A stretch of DNA of 6,327 nt from JANRKG01 sp033763635 (GTDB lineage: Bacteria; Cyanobacteriota; Cyanobacteriia; GCF-001939115). Under the pieces are notes generated by a model. It worked only from the letters and a program-made list of their open reading frames with translations. It had not been told where the DNA came from and made no database searches. This document shows, in pieces, positions 5,780 through 6,327 of this stretch (within the stretch, counting starts at the first letter, position 1; each line of letters opens with the position of its first letter). Location: contig JANRKG010000405.1 of the NCBI GenBank assembly GCA_033763635.1, positions 1-6,327 on the forward strand, given 5' to 3'. The position numbers and the translations under genes were made by a program.

Positions 5780-5870
5780 GGGTAAATTGTTTTTCAGAAA
5801 TCTCCTTAAACTGTTTTCGGGGAAAAGCAGATTTTTCAGTAATTTTGGTTCTGCTCCACCACTGCGTTTA

Positions 5871-5890
5871 TCCTGAGCGAAGTCAAAAGC
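5871..5890 (+). repeat. Degenerate hairpin repeat, copy 4
   Basis: TCCT is followed by GAGCGAAGTCAA (5875-5886), which differs from the copy 2 loop at one position. The right arm does not pair (AAGC instead of AGGA). It is probably a decayed copy immediately upstream of copy 5. Confidence 0.55.
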
Positions 5891-5892
5891 TG

Positions 5893-5914
5893 ACCCTGAG
5901 TGAAGTCGAAGGGT
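5893..5914 (+). repeat. Palindromic hairpin repeat, copy 5
   Basis: Arms ACCCT (5893-5897) and AGGGT (5910-5914) enclose GAGTGAAGTCGA (5898-5909). Compared with copy 2, the outer pair is A-T instead of G-C, again compensated. It lies 40 bp beyond the 3' end of the convergent minus-strand gene. Confidence 0.82.
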
Positions 5915-5953
5915 AAGCACTGGTAAAATCTTTCCAAAAAATCGCTGACCCCA

Positions 5954-6327
5954 TCAGGGATATTCGATTAAAACAGGGCCTTCTGGAAGAAAACGAGCCT
6001 GGTAATTCGTTTTCTTATTTTTGCCTCGCAACTTCCCAATCGGAATGGGAGTTTTTAATTGCTCTAGCTCTTGCATTTCCCAGAACACAGCCCAGGTGGG
6101 AGTATCGCTGACGGTGCTTTTGGGCCGACAAATGGACTTGCCGGGATAGCGTCCTCGACGGGAGGCTACATAGCCCGCGTACAACCCTCGCCAGGTCACT
6201 TCAGGGTTCAATGGTTGTTCACCCTGGGCATGGGATGCATAGATCAGAACTTCGATCGCCTTTCCACCCCGCAATTTTTCGGCTTCCCCAAACAACTCGA
6301 AGTCCATGCTCCCAAAAGCAACCTTCG
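5954..6327 (-). CDS. Hypothetical protein, C-terminal part; frame open at the right edge
   Basis: The stop is TGA at 5956-5954. An ATG at 6307-6305 would give 117 residues, but the frame stays open to the window edge (encoding KVAFGS before that Met) and the ATG lacks a well-spaced ribosome binding site (GGGAG is only 1 nt away), so the true start is probably outside. Residues counted from that Met: LFGEAEKLRGGKAIEVLIYASHAQ has the look of a strand/helix core. VTWRGLYAGYV (37-47) and TWAVFWEMQEL (71-81) are Trp/aromatic-rich, and the C-terminus ends FLPEGPVLIEYP. There is no signal peptide or membrane helix in the visible part. No named family is recognised; it resembles small conserved cyanobacterial hypotheticals. 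It is convergent with the 4419-5693 gene pair across a repeat-rich gap. Confidence 0.65.
   Translation of the reverse strand, partial: KVAFGSMDFELFGEAEKLRGGKAIEVLIYASHAQGEQPLNPEVTWRGLYAGYVASRRGRYPGKSICRPKSTVSDTPTWAVFWEMQELEQLKTPIPIGKLRGKNKKTNYQARFLPEGPVLIEYP

Larger units (their letters stand above)
5693..5805. mobile_element. MITE-like element with 25-bp imperfect terminal inverted repeats and two nested hairpins
   Basis: The left end (5693-5717, beginning GGAGATTTC) and the right end (5781-5805, ending GAAATCTCC) are inverted repeats matching at 20 of 25 positions, the outer nine perfectly. Both ends are flanked by TTA (5690-5692 and 5806-5808), consistent with a 3-bp target duplication (or TA within it). 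The 63-bp interior holds two hairpins of the 12-nt-loop family, in opposite orientation. There is no room for a transposase, so any movement would need one supplied elsewhere. As RNA or single-stranded DNA it would fold into a three-way junction. Alternatively it is a complex terminator between convergent genes. Confidence 0.6.

Noticed and set aside
5826..5855. AGCAGA/TCTGCT hairpin as terminator for the minus-strand gene
   Set aside because: It has six pairs with an 18-nt loop, lies about 100 nt past the stop, and is followed by only four T residues on the minus strand.
5922..5945. Third terminal repeat (GGTAAA followed by an A/T-rich stretch) marking another MITE
   Set aside because: Only the first six bases match the element's inner end well; the outer GAAATCTCC is missing.

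Overview
The window looks like chromosomal DNA from a cyanobacterium, probably a filamentous Leptolyngbya/Oscillatoriales-type organism (the genus is inference). The strongest sign is the octamer family around CGATCG: about 22 copies by eye in 6.3 kb, including one full HIP1 site (GCGATCGC) at 345-352, against one or two expected by chance. Short heptanucleotide tandem repeats and small dispersed palindromes also fit.

Layout. (1) Positions 1-502, minus strand: the 5' part of a membrane protein with repeated conserved TM helices of the MscS-related type, running off the left edge. (2) Positions 503-1057: a divergent intergenic region with a three-copy 14-bp tandem repeat (737-778) and a well-formed cobalamin riboswitch (about 837-1020). 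(3) Positions 1058-3780: a tightly overlapping cbiM-cbiN-cbiQ-cbiO operon encoding a group I ECF cobalt importer. CbiM binds the metal, CbiN is the small accessory membrane protein, CbiQ is the EcfT-type coupling subunit and CbiO is the ATPase. The riboswitch places cobalt uptake under control of the end product, vitamin B12. (4) Positions 3936-4298: a stand-alone cupin. (5) Positions 4419-5693: a two-gene unit of unknown function, a basic Cys-rich protein followed 9 bp later by a strongly acidic protein. (6) Positions 5693-5953: a convergent intergenic region packed with palindromic repeats, including a roughly 113-bp MITE-like element. (7) Positions 5954-6327, minus strand: a conserved-looking hypothetical protein whose reading frame is still open at the right edge.

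The cobalt operon is ordinary and confidently assigned. The less expected material is in the repeats. A hairpin family with a near-constant 12-nt loop (GAGYGAAGYCGA) has arms that change in a compensatory way. One pair of these hairpins is nested in a terminal-inverted-repeat element that appears to have landed exactly in a stop codon without changing the protein. The basic/acidic gene pair is the best candidate here for an undescribed protein system, but nothing in the sequence reveals its function.
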